A stretch of 64,000 nt of DNA from Flavobacterium denitrificans DSM 15936 (lineage in GTDB: Bacteria; Bacteroidota; Bacteroidia; Flavobacteriales; Flavobacteriaceae): NCBI RefSeq assembly GCF_000425445.1, contig NZ_AUDL01000008.1, forward strand, positions 372,001 through 436,000, given 5' to 3'. Shown in pieces: positions 62,663-64,000 of the stretch; position 1 is the first letter of the stretch; each line of letters starts with the position of its first letter. The notes below the pieces were generated by a model. That model did not search any database. It worked only from the letters and a program-made list of their open reading frames with translations, and was not told where the DNA came from. A program made the position numbers and the translations under genes.

Positions 62663-63856
62663 TTAAGGTTTAATGTTATATATCATTTTTGTATTTGAAT
62701 TATAATTAGTGGCTCCTGGATTAAAATTATTAAATGCAAAGTAATCATTACCGTCACCTCCCCAGCCCCAATTCATATGAAAATACAAATAAGAAACTCC
62801 TGTACAATCATTAAAATCATATTTAACACTCTTATAACCATCACAAACCCACATATGCCCGCTACTGGAATTACTTCCGCTCAAGATAACAGGCATTCCA
62901 GCTATGATATTATTTTTCACCACTTGATAATCATAATTAGCCCAATCAGCTGAAGAATATTTAAATTGAGTTTTCAAAACGGTTCCCATATTAGCAGAGG
63001 CACTTACTCCCGTTGAACCACAACTATAGACAGGCTGTCCAGGATAGACATTACGAATTGCATTATGAATATCTAAAATAAAATTTGCAGAAGTAAGAGA
63101 TGCTGAGTTTGTAGGCATAGCTGACCAATCATAATTTGCAGGATATTGATAATATCTCATAACTTGTGCCATGGCAACAGGAACACAACCCGCTATAACT
63201 TGTGTACTATAACCACTACAGTTTATGTAGGGCAATTGATAATTATAAAGATTCCCCTGTTCCCATGTAGAACTTAAATATGGTCCTTGTGTCACTGTTT
63301 CAACATGCTCATAACACTTGTCTGGAGGAACCTTTCCAAATAAACCTTGATCAACAAAAATATTCTTAACTTGCCTCCACGCTAATTTATGTTCTTCCGT
63401 TTGTTTTAAGTTCGAATTCTGTATATCAGTAATTTGATTTTCAGAACTTTCCATCCAATCTTTCAAACCTTCTGAGTAAACACTTTCATTAAGTAAAAAT
63501 TTACCATCTTCTGAAAATGCAATTATTGGTTGCATTCTATTGTCAGACGATAAAATTATATATCCACCCCCGACATAGTTTATGACATAAAATACTGTTT
63601 TCCCTTTTTTATTCGTGACTTCATTTATACCTTGTATTGCCTTTTTTTCAATCCCAAAAGAATTCGTCTTCCTAGTCTGTGATTCTGCTTGTTTTTTAAA
63701 CGAAACGTCTTTAGCAATTTCCTTAGCTTGCGCTAACCCCACAAAATTTTCTTGAGATACTTGGCTTGAATTATCTGATTCGTTATCCTTTGAGCAGGAA
63801 AATAAAAAAAGTAAACTCAAAATAAAAATCCATTTGTTTCTTTTTAATTGTTTCAT
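62663..63856 (-). CDS. C10 (streptopain/SpeB-like) cysteine peptidase lipoprotein
   Basis: A 397-residue lipoprotein zymogen. Lipobox LFLFSC (lipidated C21), then SKDNE, like a surface-export signal. A prodomain (about 30-180) includes VINYVGGGYIILSSDNR. The mature peptidase follows: the strand GPYLSSTWEQ (191-200), catalytic cysteine C224 in AGCVPVAMAQVMRYYQYP, catalytic histidine H334 in SGHMWVCDGYK, and MNWGWGGDGNDYFAF (361-375), the tryptophan-rich motif of the family. Length and order match streptopain-like proteins of Bacteroides and Flavobacteria. It would be a cell-surface endopeptidase. Start is an ATG, and its promoter is not clear in the 144 nt before the window edge. Confidence 0.93.
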   Translation of the reverse strand: MKQLKRNKWIFILSLLFLFSCSKDNESDNSSQVSQENFVGLAQAKEIAKDVSFKKQAESQTRKTNSFGIEKKAIQGINEVTNKKGKTVFYVINYVGGGYIILSSDNRMQPIIAFSEDGKFLLNESVYSEGLKDWMESSENQITDIQNSNLKQTEEHKLAWRQVKNIFVDQGLFGKVPPDKCYEHVETVTQGPYLSSTWEQGNLYNYQLPYINCSGYSTQVIAGCVPVAMAQVMRYYQYPANYDWSAMPTNSASLTSANFILDIHNAIRNVYPGQPVYSCGSTGVSASANMGTVLKTQFKYSSADWANYDYQVVKNNIIAGMPVILSGSNSSSGHMWVCDGYKSVKYDFNDCTGVSYLYFHMNWGWGGDGNDYFAFNNFNPGATNYNSNTKMIYNIKP

Positions 63857-64000
63857 AATTATGGTTTTAAAATTAGTAGCTTTAAAATAAACACTTCAAA
63901 ACCACTAAGCTTGCTACAATAAGCCACAATAACACAACTATAAGGCAACTGTTGTTTTTGACAGAACAAAGCCAATGACTTTCAAAACAAGATAACCCAG
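63857..64000. other. Upstream region of the C10 peptidase gene
   Basis: No gene is seen in these 144 nt up to the window edge. On the minus strand TATAGTTG (about 63938-63945) loosely resembles a -7 box, but the fit is weak. Bits of an ACAAC/GTTGT inverted repeat occur around it. I could not assign a promoter with confidence. Confidence 0.3.

Noticed and set aside
1..64000. CRISPR arrays, tRNA or rRNA genes, insertion sequences, transposases, phage genes or toxin-antitoxin pairs.
   Set aside because: None was seen on either strand: no regular direct repeats, no cloverleaf, no transposase or integrase motifs.

Overview
The window reads as a chromosomal segment of a Flavobacterium-like member of the Bacteroidota. 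The DNA is AT-rich. Several promoter candidates fit the Bacteroidota pattern (TAnnTTTG at -7), lipoproteins have short lipobox signal peptides, and the marker families (UpxY-type antiterminator, multi-SLBB exporter, GT2 proteins with an NWEC-DDGS motif) are typical of that phylum. Every supported gene lies on the minus strand, so transcription runs from the right end (64,000) to the left end (1).

Right flank (about 60.9-64 kb): a surface C10 (streptopain-like) cysteine peptidase lipoprotein with a small lipoprotein partner, a CoA-binding-domain protein and recR. This part looks like housekeeping or accessory sequence outside the polysaccharide locus, and two clear intrinsic terminators lie within it.

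Polysaccharide locus, conserved export and regulatory head (54.3-60.8 kb): wza, wzc (tyrosine autokinase), a TviC/WbpP-type epimerase, an animal-type UDP-glucose dehydrogenase and an UpxY/NusG-like antiterminator. A 14-bp perfect inverted repeat lies in the upxY leader, a strong terminator follows upxY, and a well-formed promoter with a GC-rich double-hairpin leader starts the next operon at tviB.

Wzx/Wzy-type biosynthesis operon (23.8-54.3 kb): tviB, manC, rfbB, a second SLBB exporter and a kinase-less Wzz, then wzx, wzy and sugar modules. The modules are an L-FucNAc/L-QuiNAc-type trio, a dTDP-3-amino-3,6-dideoxyhexose set (two ketoisomerases, acetyltransferase, aminotransferase), a HisH/HisF/WbpG-type amidation trio, a bacillosamine-like priming set (GNAT, PglC-type transferase, DegT aminotransferase, CapD), a second aminotransferase with a cupin, and rfbCDA for dTDP-L-rhamnose. 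A 13-bp-stem terminator closes this block after capD.

ABC-transporter-type block (left of 23.6 kb, running off the window): wzm and wzt (Wzt with a C-terminal extension likely to bind glycan), two acyltransferases, about a dozen glycosyltransferases, a WbsX/GH99-like protein, wecB, a methyltransferase-like protein, and a nonulosonic-acid pair (NeuB-like synthase without SAF domain; NeuA fused to a HAD phosphatase).

Together the genes encode at least two surface glycans with separate export routes, sharing activated sugars: UDP-GlcA, UDP-GalNAcA, dTDP-Rha, a dTDP-3-acetamido sugar, a UDP-L-2-acetamido-6-deoxyhexose that may be amidinated, UDP-ManNAc, GDP-Man and a CMP-nonulosonate. No tRNA, rRNA, CRISPR array, insertion sequence or phage gene was seen.
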